This document shows positions 1-5,476 of a DNA stretch of 6,065 nt, piece by piece. This DNA comes from Actinomycetes bacterium (GTDB lineage: Bacteria > Actinomycetota > Aquicultoria > SURF-47 > JAUUWJ01): contig JAUUWJ010000045.1 of assembly GCA_030589175.1 (NCBI GenBank), forward strand, positions 1 to 6,065. The letters run 5' to 3'. The position numbers and the translations under genes are program-made. The notes under the pieces are model-generated. The model saw only the letters and a list, made by a program, of their open reading frames with translations. It was not told where the DNA came from and ran no database searches. Every line of letters begins with the position of its first letter. Position 1 is the first letter of the stretch.

Positions 1-720
1 ACTCCTTATGGAAATCCTACCGCAAAATTGGCAATAGGCGAAATCGAAGGGCGTAAGATTGCTTTTCTTCCCCTGCACGGTAAAGACCATGAACTACCAC
101 CTCACATGATAAATTACCGGGCTAATATCTGGGCGATGAAAAAAGTAGGAGTTGAGAGGATCTTGGCTCCTTGTGCAACGGGCAGTTTGCAAACGGATGT
201 AAAGCCGGGAGATTTTATAATTTGTGATCAGTATGTAGATCGCACAAAAGGGCGCTTTGATACGTTTTATGACGGGCCTATTCCTACTCATATTAGTAGT
301 GCAGAGCCTTATTGTGCGAATCTTCGCGATATTGCAATTAAGGTTGCTAAGGAGCTTGATATCTCGGTAAAAGAAAAAGGTACCGTCGTAACAATTCAAG
401 GACCGCGCTTTAGCACGAAAGCGGAGAGCAAATGGTTCTCCTCACAAGGCTTCGAAGTCATTAATATGACTCAATATCCCGAAGTTGCTTTAGCGAGGGA
501 ACTTGAGATGTGTTATCTGAATATATCACTGATAACTGACTATGATGTTGGCCTTGATGGCCATCCGGAAATAAAACCGGTTACTGCTGATGAAGTATTT
601 AAAGTCTTTAATGAAAACAACGAGAAGGTAAAAAAAATGATCTTAAGTATTATTCCTAAAATAGCCGGTAAAAGAGATTGTGAATGTGCCAGTGCACTTG
701 AAGGCGCTCGTCTCGGCTAA
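1..720 (+). CDS. mtnP: S-methyl-5'-thioadenosine phosphorylase, 3' part (5' end outside window)
   Basis: The enzyme phosphorolytically cleaves methylthioadenosine, a by-product of polyamine and related S-adenosylmethionine chemistry, to adenine and methylthioribose-1-phosphate in the cytoplasm. The reading frame is open from base 1 and 239 residues are visible. The first ones (TPYGNPT) already match the family, so TTG at 28 is not the start; the N-terminal phosphate-binding region is lost upstream. Visible family blocks are LPLHGKDH with NYRANIWA just after it, GSL and PGDFIICDQYVDRT in the middle, INMTQYPEVALARE, and LITDYD. The two Asp of TDYD are the residues that read the 6-amino group of adenine in the human enzyme, whereas guanine/hypoxanthine-specific relatives have Asn there. 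This favours methylthioadenosine over guanosine or inosine. The C-terminus has a CxC pair (CEC). Transcription probably ends at the hairpin 42 bases downstream. Methylthioinosine phosphorylase or a broader purine nucleoside phosphorylase is less likely. Confidence 0.93.
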   Translation, partial: TPYGNPTAKLAIGEIEGRKIAFLPLHGKDHELPPHMINYRANIWAMKKVGVERILAPCATGSLQTDVKPGDFIICDQYVDRTKGRFDTFYDGPIPTHISSAEPYCANLRDIAIKVAKELDISVKEKGTVVTIQGPRFSTKAESKWFSSQGFEVINMTQYPEVALARELEMCYLNISLITDYDVGLDGHPEIKPVTADEVFKVFNENNEKVKKMILSIIPKIAGKRDCECASALEGARLG

Positions 721-761
721 ATAAGTTCCGATATAAGCCAAAAGCAAATATTTGATTTTTT

Positions 762-790
762 AGGCACCTTTTTGGAAGGTGCCTTTTTTT
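762..790 (+). terminator. Rho-independent terminator after the phosphorylase gene
   Basis: A perfect 9-bp stem pairs AGGCACCTT (762-770) with AAGGTGCCT (776-784) around a 5-base loop, and the T-run continues to 790. It lies 42 bases after the phosphorylase stop codon and 108 bases before the protease start chosen here. It separates the two transcription units. Confidence 0.93.
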
Positions 791-897
791 ACCCTCCCAT
801 TTCCTCTTCTTCAAGAATTTTCCAAACAAACAAAAAATATTAGGAAATGTGTTTTTTTGTGCATAAAAAAAAGAGGCTGGGTATAAGTATAAGGATT

Positions 898-2034
898 ATG
901 ATTCCATTTGGCAGTTTTCGCATCGGTAGAGTATACGGGATAAGCATAGAGGTCAACTATACCTGGTTTATCATTTTTGGACTGGTTACCGCAGCTTTGG
1001 CATTTGCCTATTTCCCAACGGTTTATCCCGGTCTATCTGTTGGGGTTAGCCTAATCATGGGTATTGTCACGTCTATAATATTTTTCGGTTCGGTTCTCTT
1101 ACATGAACTAATGCATTCGATTGTAGCGATAAGAAACGGCATGAAAGTTCAAAAAATTACTTTGTTTATATTTGGAGGCGTATCTCAGCTAAGTGACGAG
1201 CCGCAAACGCCGGGTGTTGAGTTTAAAATGGCTATTGCCGGTCCGGCCACCAGTCTTGTATTAGGAGTAGTTTTTGGTTTTTTAGCTTACGGGTCAGCCG
1301 TTATAGGTCTATCTCCCGCTTTTTTCGGTCCATTTGTATGGCTAGGCATTATTAACATTTTACTAGCAGCATTTAATCTTGTTCCCTGTTTCCCATTAGA
1401 TGGAGGAAGAGTTCTAAGAGCTGCTCTATGGGCTGGCTTTAAGGACATAAAGAAGGCGACTAGAGTGGCATCTAGGTTTGGACAAGGATTCGCGTACTTC
1501 TTAATCATTGCCGGCCTGGTTTTTATATTCTCGGGATTACTTGACGGTTTATGGCTGATATTAATTGGCTGGTTTTTGAATAATGCTGCTCAGGGAAGCT
1601 ATCAACAATTGATATTGAGAGAAACTTTGCGCGGCGTGGATGTAGCCCAAGTGATGAAAAAGGATGTGGATTCGATGCCCGCAAAAACTAGACTCAAAGA
1701 TGCCGTGAACAACTTTTTCCTGAAGAGCAATAAGGGTCTTTATCCGGTTGTACGGCAAAAATCTAACGAAGTTGTAGGCATGGTAAAAATAAATGATGTA
1801 CAATCAGTTCCCCAAGATGAATGGCAGGATAAAGAAGTTAGTGAAGTTTCTAAACCTTTTCCGGGAGAGAAAAAAATACAGCCAGAACAAGGTGTGATAG
1901 ATGCCCTCACCCAAATGAGCCAGACCAAGAATGAGAACCTTCTGGTTGTATCAGGGGATAATCACCTTGAAGGAAAAATCAATCGCCTAGATATAATGCG
2001 TTTGATAAAAATCAAATCACGTCTTAAGAAATAG
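898..2034 (+). CDS. Site-2 protease family (M50) zinc metalloprotease with C-terminal CBS-like region
   Basis: This is a polytopic membrane protein predicted to cut substrates within or next to the membrane. Numbered from ATG 898 (378 aa), hydrophobic segments lie near residues 20-45, 50-70, 110-135, 140-165 and 195-225. The zinc-binding HELMH motif (residues 69-73, Glu70 catalytic) sits in the second segment. The second M50 signature, NLVPCFPLDGGR (160-171), supplies the third zinc ligand, Asp168. AGPATS (114-119) is also typical. Residues 245-375 are soluble and resemble a CBS pair (for example DVAQVMKKDV and VVGMVKINDV), which often bind adenine nucleotides in this subfamily. The frame extends upstream to ATG 847 and GTG 859. 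I prefer 898 because FRIGRVYGISIEV matches where homologues begin and the extra 17 residues look unconserved. None of these starts has a well-spaced ribosome site. The substrate is unknown and the neighbours give no clue. Family assignment is firm, start uncertain. Confidence 0.9.
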   Translation: MIPFGSFRIGRVYGISIEVNYTWFIIFGLVTAALAFAYFPTVYPGLSVGVSLIMGIVTSIIFFGSVLLHELMHSIVAIRNGMKVQKITLFIFGGVSQLSDEPQTPGVEFKMAIAGPATSLVLGVVFGFLAYGSAVIGLSPAFFGPFVWLGIINILLAAFNLVPCFPLDGGRVLRAALWAGFKDIKKATRVASRFGQGFAYFLIIAGLVFIFSGLLDGLWLILIGWFLNNAAQGSYQQLILRETLRGVDVAQVMKKDVDSMPAKTRLKDAVNNFFLKSNKGLYPVVRQKSNEVVGMVKINDVQSVPQDEWQDKEVSEVSKPFPGEKKIQPEQGVIDALTQMSQTKNENLLVVSGDNHLEGKINRLDIMRLIKIKSRLKK

Positions 2035-2169
2035 AAACACTAAATCCTAATATCTAAACCCTAAACAAATTTTAAATCCTAATGTTCAAATGTACTAAAC
2101 AATGTTTTTGTCATTTAAATTTTAAACATTTGATATTGTTTAGGATTTCGGATTTAGTATTTAGGATTT
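2035..2169. repeat. Inverted array of degenerate heptamers (consensus AAATCCT)
   Basis: Five consecutive 7-base words on the + strand start at 2035, 2042, 2049, 2056 and 2063 (for example AAATCCT at 2042, AAACCCT at 2056). Five on the opposite strand occupy 2135-2169 (on the + strand AGGATTT at 2142 and 2163, CGGATTT at 2149). The two 35-base arms align in exact register, with 26 of 35 positions complementary, around a 65-base centre. The centre holds a further AAATCCT at 2074 and the word CTAAACAAT at 2095-2103, which recurs inverted at 2135-2143. No open frame is supported here. It could fold in RNA as an interrupted hairpin. Function unknown. Confidence 0.7.
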
Positions 2170-2184
2170 TTAGCTCAATGTTGG

Positions 2185-2213
2185 TTGATAGTCTATAACT
2201 TATGGTTCATATT
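2185..2213 (+). promoter_or_regulatory. Possible promoter directly upstream of mobA
   Basis: TTGATA at 2185-2190 (5 of 6 to the sigma70 -35 consensus) is followed after 17 bases by CATATT at 2208-2213 (4 of 6 to the -10). Transcription would begin at or within a base or two of the mobA ATG at 2220, which would explain why that gene has no visible Shine-Dalgarno. TATAAC at 2194-2199 is an alternative -10 but has no -35 at the right distance. In AT-rich sequence such matches arise by chance, so this is tentative. Confidence 0.35.
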
Positions 2214-2219
2214 TAAGCT

Positions 2220-2792
2220 ATGAAACAATTAACGGGAATTGTTTTGGCAGGTGGCAAGAGCAGCCGGTTTGAGTCACCGAAATATTTGGCAACTCTTAGA
2301 GGAAATAGTCTAATTGAGATCGCAGTTTCTAAGTTGCGTCCCTTATGCCAAGAATTGATTGTTGTTAGCAAAGACGTAATTGATATAGCAGGATTTGATA
2401 ATGTTATTGAGAAAGACAGGGAAGCTCATCCGCTTATCGGTATAAAAGAAGGCTTAAAGGCGAGTAGTAGTAATAATAATCTTGTTTTAGCTTGCGATAT
2501 GCCTTTTGTGTCAAAAAAGACAATTGCCGCGCTTACAAAGTCACAAGCAGAAGTTTATATATATCGCTACAAAGGAAGATTTGAGCCTTTATTAGGCCTT
2601 TATAAAAGATCATGCATTGATAAGATCGAGAATTACAAAGATAAAAAAATAATTGATGTGCTGCAAAATTGTGATTTTGATTATATTGAAGCGCACGAAG
2701 AATGTTTCGATTTTTTTAATATAAATACGAAAGAGGATTTAATTGAAGCCCAAAAAATTGCCGAAGAAAACTCAAATATTCTCGGTTCTTAA
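2220..2792 (+). CDS. mobA: Molybdenum cofactor guanylyltransferase (MobA-like)
   Basis: MobA transfers GMP from GTP to molybdopterin, giving the guanine dinucleotide form of the cofactor used by enzymes such as formate dehydrogenase; it is cytoplasmic. The 190-aa product has the nucleotidyltransferase fold signature LAGGKSSRF (residues 9-17) with Lys21 five residues after Arg16, matching the family pattern LAGGxSxRMGxxK but with Phe-Glu replacing Met-Gly. Further blocks are HPLIGI (70-75), CDMPF (92-96, Asp93 the likely metal ligand), EPLLGLY (122-128) and NINT (167-170). The length fits the family. The related cytidylyltransferase MocA has a similar fold, but the overlapping fdhD downstream favours the guanine form. 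An in-frame stop at 2214 and the position of the LAGG motif fix ATG 2220 as start. No Shine-Dalgarno is visible upstream. Its end overlaps fdhD by 50 bases, implying a joint transcript. Confidence 0.88.
   Translation: MKQLTGIVLAGGKSSRFESPKYLATLRGNSLIEIAVSKLRPLCQELIVVSKDVIDIAGFDNVIEKDREAHPLIGIKEGLKASSSNNNLVLACDMPFVSKKTIAALTKSQAEVYIYRYKGRFEPLLGLYKRSCIDKIENYKDKKIIDVLQNCDFDYIEAHEECFDFFNINTKEDLIEAQKIAEENSNILGS
2732..2737 (+). promoter_or_regulatory. Ribosome binding site for fdhD, inside mobA
   Basis: AGAGGA lies five bases before TTG 2743 and within the mobA coding sequence. It selects this TTG over the next in-frame TTG at 2758, which has no such site. Ribosomes translating mobA would pass over it, suggesting translational coupling. 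Confidence 0.65.
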
Positions 2793-3507
2793 ATCTAGTT
2801 TAGACGGAAAAACAAACGAAGACGTTGCCGTAATTTCCGAGCGTCCTTTTAGGATTTTAGTCAACGATGATTTTGTGGCTAATATCATGCTTACTCCCGA
2901 CAATTTGAATGAATTTCTTTATGGTTTTTTAGTGGGTCAGGGGATTGCAAAAAGTAAAAATCAAATTGAAAAGACTTTAGTAGATATGGATAAAGGCATA
3001 TTATGGGCGCAAGTAAAAGGAGCAAAAATCGATCTCACTAAAGCCCTGATTACAAGCGGGTGTGCCGGCGGAATAAGCTTAAATAATTTTAATGATATAG
3101 AACCGCTGAAACCTGCCAGAGCACCTGATTTAGAAACGTTGACCAACTTGATGAAGGAAATGCTAAAAAACGGTGAGCTTTATGCCAAGTCTGGCGGCAT
3201 ACATAGTGCGGCTTTGGCTGATAAAAAAAGCATTATCTTTCAAGCAGAAGATATCGGACGGCACAATTGCCTGGACAAAGTTATCGGCTATTTAATGCTT
3301 AACGATATTGAGCCGGAAGACAAAATAGTTCTTACAACAGGAAGGTTGTCACTTGAGGCTGTGCCAAAAATTGCAAGAGCCCACATTTCAACTTTAGGCT
3401 CTCGTTCCACGCCTACTGATCTAGCGGTTGAGATTGCTAGAAAATTAAAGGTTAACCTTATCGGGTATATACGAGCTGGAAAAATGACTGTTTATAACAA
3501 AAATTAA
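2743..3507 (+). CDS. fdhD: Formate dehydrogenase accessory sulfurtransferase FdhD
   Basis: FdhD carries sulfur from the cysteine desulfurase to the molybdenum/tungsten bis-MGD cofactor, which activates formate dehydrogenase; it is cytoplasmic. The 254-aa protein has all major FdhD blocks: TSGCAGG (residues 104-110, Cys107), GGIHSAAL (151-158), EDIGRHNCLDKVIG (169-182), TTGRLSLEAV (198-207) and RSTPTDLAVEIA (221-232). E. coli FdhD has a CxxC pair in its cysteine loop; here only the first Cys is present and the fourth position is Gly. Cys176 sits in the GRHN block, where Ala is common. The start is TTG 2743, supported by a well-spaced AGAGGA, and overlaps mobA by 50 bases. No formate dehydrogenase structural gene is in the window. 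Family assignment is very secure; whether the target is a formate dehydrogenase or another molybdoenzyme is inferred. Confidence 0.93.
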   Translation: MKPKKLPKKTQIFSVLKSSLDGKTNEDVAVISERPFRILVNDDFVANIMLTPDNLNEFLYGFLVGQGIAKSKNQIEKTLVDMDKGILWAQVKGAKIDLTKALITSGCAGGISLNNFNDIEPLKPARAPDLETLTNLMKEMLKNGELYAKSGGIHSAALADKKSIIFQAEDIGRHNCLDKVIGYLMLNDIEPEDKIVLTTGRLSLEAVPKIARAHISTLGSRSTPTDLAVEIARKLKVNLIGYIRAGKMTVYNKN

Positions 3508-3508
3508 T

Positions 3509-3585
3509 AATTAAGAGTTAAGGAAATTTTGAAAAAAAGTTCGTAAAGATTACTTTCATTTTTTAACTGTTAATTCTTAATTGCT
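3509..3585. repeat. Inverted heptamer-periodic repeat after fdhD (consensus AAyTnTT)
   Basis: Arms 3509-3521 and 3570-3582 pair over 13 positions (12 Watson-Crick, one G-U) around a 48-base centre. Each arm is built of 7-base steps: on the + strand AACTGTT (3565), AATTCTT (3572) and AATTGCT (3579), and in the left arm the reverse complements of the same family (AATTAAG at 3509, AGTTAAG at 3516). The stem is almost purely A/T and has no T-run directly after it, so it is a poor terminator candidate. It begins just after the fdhD stop codon and ends just before the rplU promoter. Confidence 0.6.
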
Positions 3586-3592
3586 CTTAAGC

Positions 3593-3621
3593 TTGACAAC
3601 TTGCTAAGCAACAGGTAAATT
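3593..3621 (+). promoter_or_regulatory. Sigma70-type promoter for the rplU operon
   Basis: A perfect -35 box TTGACA (3593-3598) is followed after exactly 17 bases by TAAATT (3616-3621, 4 of 6 to TATAAT). Predicted transcription start is near 3628, giving a leader of only about 18 bases before rplU, too short for a structured L21 leader. The spacer holds a small inverted repeat, TTGCTAAGCAA (3601-3611), that could be an operator or chance. The word TTAAGCTT flanks the promoter at 3587-3594 and 3620-3627. Confidence 0.7.
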
Positions 3622-3634
3622 AAGCTTTTGTCTT

Positions 3635-3639
3635 GAGGT
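3635..3639 (+). promoter_or_regulatory. Ribosome binding site for rplU
   Basis: GAGGT lies six bases before GTG 3646. It fixes this GTG as the start, which also fits the usual L21 N-terminus (MYAVxxxGGKQYxV in the family, MLYAVAKINGKQYKV here). Confidence 0.75.
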
Positions 3640-3645
3640 AAAACA

Positions 3646-4206
3646 GTGCTTTATGCAGTAGCGAAAATAAACGGAAAACAATATAAAGTAACAGAGAGCG
3701 AAGAAGTAACAGTTGATCGCTTAAGTACTCCCGTCGGCAAAGCAGTTGATATCAAAGAAGTAATATTAGTGGTCCAAGACGAAAACAAACTTATGGGAGA
3801 AGACGCAAAGAAAGCGTCAGTAAAAGCCAAAGTTGTTGAAGAGCTTTTAGACACTAAAGTTCTAGTCTTTAAACATAAAAAACGCAAGAGATACAATAAA
3901 TTAGTCGGTCATCGCCAACCTCTTACGAAAATTATAATCGAGAGCATTGATTTTCCAGGCAAGAAAAAGGAAGCAAAACCGGCACCTAAAAAACAGGCCA
4001 CGAAAAAACCGGAGGATACAAAAACTACTACAAAGAAAAAAGAAAGCAAGGAGAAAGCCGCTACACCTAAAGAGAAGAAAAAAGAAACCCGGAAGAAAAA
4101 GACATCTGCAAGTGTTGCTAATAAAAAAGCTTCTTCTAAAAAACCAACAAATAAATCCAAGACGGCATCAGCTCAGAAAGAAAAAAAGAAAAGCTCTTCT
4201 AAATAA
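3646..4206 (+). CDS. rplU: 50S ribosomal protein L21 with a long lysine-rich C-terminal tail
   Basis: L21 is a large-subunit protein that binds 23S rRNA. Residues 1-103 are a standard L21 core: YAVAKINGKQYKV at the start and VFKHKKRKRYNKLVGHRQPLTKI (74-96), with the GHRQ signature at 88-91. The family normally ends near residue 103. Here the frame runs to 186, adding about 81 residues (106-186) of low-complexity Lys, Ala, Ser, Thr and Pro, with 32 lysines and essentially no bulky hydrophobics. This tail is probably disordered and basic. It is encoded in frame without interruption, so a frameshift is not needed to explain it. The start is GTG 3646 with a good GAGG site. It is first in a run with gmhA (27 bases downstream), gmhB, rpmA and obgE, driven by the promoter at 3593. 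The L21 assignment is certain; the tail's role is unknown. Confidence 0.96.
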   Translation: MLYAVAKINGKQYKVTESEEVTVDRLSTPVGKAVDIKEVILVVQDENKLMGEDAKKASVKAKVVEELLDTKVLVFKHKKRKRYNKLVGHRQPLTKIIIESIDFPGKKKEAKPAPKKQATKKPEDTKTTTKKKESKEKAATPKEKKKETRKKKTSASVANKKASSKKPTNKSKTASAQKEKKKSSSK

Positions 4207-4223
4207 TTATAAATATTGATTTA

Positions 4224-4230
4224 AAGGGGA
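4224..4230 (+). promoter_or_regulatory. Ribosome binding site for gmhA
   Basis: AAGGGGA sits three to four bases before ATG 4234, in the 27-base gap after rplU. It is strong but close, and supports this ATG as the start. Confidence 0.65.
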
Positions 4231-4233
4231 TTT

Positions 4234-4818
4234 ATGGAGCAAGAGATTTTAAGCCAACTGAAAGAAAGCATAGAGACCAAAGAAAACGTGGCTGCAGAAC
4301 AGATTCAAACGATTGCTGAAATTGCAAAAGCTGTTATTGATTCTCTGAAAAAAGGCGGCAAAGTAATTCTTTTTGGCAATGGCGGGAGTGCGGCTGATGC
4401 CCAACATATTGCCGCTGAACTTGTAAATAGATTTGAGTTTGATAGAAAAACTCTGCCGGCTTTAGCTCTCACCACTAACACCTCCGTAATAACTTCTATT
4501 GCTAATGATTATGATTATAATTTGATTTTTTCCCGGCAGGTTGAGCTTTGGGCCGAAGATAAAGATGTAGTTATTGCTATAAGCACAAGCGGATCTTCTC
4601 CGAACATACTAAAAGCCGTTGAAACTGCCAATAATAAAGGAGCATTTACAGTTGGGTTCACCGGTCAAAATGGCAGCGCACTTTGTGATAATACGAAATT
4701 ATGTTTGAAAGTACCTTCATCTTCTACTCCCCGTATCCAAGAAGCTCATATCTGCGTAGGGCATATTGTTTGCTCTCTTGTAGAAAAGAATCTTTTTGGT
4801 AACGCCGATGCGAAATAA
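4234..4818 (+). CDS. gmhA: Sedoheptulose-7-phosphate isomerase (phosphoheptose isomerase)
   Basis: GmhA converts sedoheptulose-7-phosphate to D-glycero-D-manno-heptose-7-phosphate, the first step to ADP-heptose for lipopolysaccharide inner core or other surface glycans, in the cytoplasm. The 194-aa length equals the family's (about 192). It is a single SIS domain: FGNGGSAADAQHIAAELVNRF (residues 47-67) and AISTSGSSPNILKA (115-128) form the sugar-phosphate site. His58, Glu62, Gln169 and His177 occupy the positions of the active-site/zinc residues His61, Glu65, Gln172 and His180 in characterised GmhA enzymes. A helical N-terminal stretch of about 40 residues is typical. The gene follows rplU by 27 bases and overlaps gmhB by 11, so it is read from the ribosomal-protein transcript. 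DiaA-like proteins share the fold, but the gmhB partner and the conserved catalytic set favour GmhA. Confidence 0.93.
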   Translation: MEQEILSQLKESIETKENVAAEQIQTIAEIAKAVIDSLKKGGKVILFGNGGSAADAQHIAAELVNRFEFDRKTLPALALTTNTSVITSIANDYDYNLIFSRQVELWAEDKDVVIAISTSGSSPNILKAVETANNKGAFTVGFTGQNGSALCDNTKLCLKVPSSSTPRIQEAHICVGHIVCSLVEKNLFGNADAK

Positions 4819-5398
4819 GGCGGTTTTCCTTGATCGCGACGGCACAATAATTAAAGAAGTAGATTATTTGAAAAACTTAGAAGATCTTGAATTAATACCT
4901 GGCTCAGCTGAAGCGATAGGACTATTAAATAAAAATTCATTCAAAGTTATCATGGCCACTAATCAATCGGGAGTAGCTAGGGGTTATTATGATGAACATT
5001 TTGTACAAGAAGCCAATAAAGTTCTCGCGCAAGAACTAGAAAAGCACAAAGCATACATTGACGGTATTTATTATTGTCCTCATCACCCGGAAGTTGGGGA
5101 TAAGAAATATAAGGTTGAGTGTGATTGTCGAAAACCGCGGATAGCGATGTTTAAACAAGCTTCAGACGATTTTAGCTTGGATTTAGCCGGTTCTTATACT
5201 GTTGGTGACAAGGCAGCGGATATTTTGGCAGGCAAGAAGGCAGGATGCAAAAATGTTCTTGTCTTGACAGGATATGGATTGAGAGAGAAGGAGAAGTTAG
5301 TTCCCGATATTAAACCCGATTTTGTTGCCGACGATTTGCTCTCTGCTGTTAATTGGATTCTGAAAGATAATAAGCAATCTAGGGATATACAACTTTAA
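4808..5398 (+). CDS. gmhB: D-glycero-D-manno-heptose 1,7-bisphosphate 7-phosphatase
   Basis: GmhB removes the 7-phosphate of heptose-1,7-bisphosphate, the third step of the ADP-heptose pathway, after GmhA and a kinase not in this window. The HAD-fold protein is 196 aa from ATG 4808, near the usual length of about 190. Motif I is FLDRDGT close to the N-terminus, motif II is in ATNQSG, and the conserved Lys region and motif IV lie in CRKPR and VGDKAADILAGKKAG. The structural zinc site of this subfamily is complete: CPHH then CDCRKPR (Cys-x-His and Cys-x-Cys), which sets it apart from most HAD phosphatases. The frame could start at TTG 4796, but ATG 4808 gives the canonical short MRNKAVFLDRDGT end and an 11-base overlap with gmhA. 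No strong Shine-Dalgarno is seen, so coupling to gmhA is likely. Alpha versus beta anomer preference cannot be read. Histidinol phosphatase is a related but less likely alternative. Confidence 0.92.
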   Translation: MRNKAVFLDRDGTIIKEVDYLKNLEDLELIPGSAEAIGLLNKNSFKVIMATNQSGVARGYYDEHFVQEANKVLAQELEKHKAYIDGIYYCPHHPEVGDKKYKVECDCRKPRIAMFKQASDDFSLDLAGSYTVGDKAADILAGKKAGCKNVLVLTGYGLREKEKLVPDIKPDFVADDLLSAVNWILKDNKQSRDIQL

Positions 5399-5421
5399 AA
5401 ATCCGGGTAAAATGGTATAAT
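5394..5421 (+). promoter_or_regulatory. Extended -10 promoter for rpmA-obgE
   Basis: A perfect TATAAT (5416-5421) is preceded by TG at 5413-5414, giving the extended -10 form TGnTATAAT. The -35 position is weak (TTTAAA at 5394-5399, overlapping the gmhB stop codon), which extended -10 promoters tolerate. The start would fall near 5428, about 49 bases before rpmA. This would let rpmA and obgE be made without gmhA/gmhB. Confidence 0.6.
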
Positions 5422-5466
5422 TACTATGCTTTTTTAGTTTTTATATTAAATTTTTTATTTCTGAAC

Positions 5467-5470
5467 GGAG
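5467..5470 (+). promoter_or_regulatory. Ribosome binding site for rpmA
   Basis: GGAG lies six bases before ATG 5477. With the family-standard N-terminus MAHKKG it fixes the start. Confidence 0.7.
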
Positions 5471-5476
5471 TGAAGT

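Noticed and set aside
28..30. TTG as the start of the phosphorylase gene
   Set aside because: The frame is open to base 1 and the upstream residues TPYGNPT match the conserved family sequence, so the gene is cut by the window edge.
94..399. Reverse-strand open frames inside the phosphorylase and other genes
   Set aside because: They lie wholly within secure + strand genes and show no recognisable motifs.
847..897. Seventeen extra N-terminal residues for the M50 protease from ATG 847
   Set aside because: They look unconserved and have no well-spaced ribosome site; homologues begin near the GRVYGI block. The longer form is not excluded.
2055..2068. Telomere-like CTAAACCCTAAAC run
   Set aside because: It is a local product of the degenerate AAATCCT heptamers in a bacterial spacer, not a true TTTAGGG array.
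2035..2169. CRISPR array
   Set aside because: Repeat units are 7 bases, contiguous and degenerate, with no spacer-repeat alternation and no cas genes.
3628..3645. Structured L21 leader RNA before rplU
   Set aside because: The predicted leader is only about 18 bases and shows no room for such a structure.
3947..4219. Overlapping + strand frame rich in Lys and Arg inside rplU, and - strand frames across the same region
   Set aside because: They are by-products of A-rich low-complexity DNA encoding the L21 tail; they show no recognisable family motif, and the L21 frame is certain.
4796..4807. TTG 4796 as the gmhB start
   Set aside because: ATG 4808 gives the canonical short N-terminus before FLDRDGT and a compact overlap with gmhA; the TTG has no supporting ribosome site.
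5264..5269. TTGACA inside gmhB as a promoter
   Set aside because: No -10-like hexamer lies at 16-18 bases downstream; the better candidate is the extended -10 at 5413-5421.
5429..5460. Terminator between gmhB and rpmA, suggested by T-runs
   Set aside because: The T-rich stretch is not preceded by a convincing GC-containing stem.
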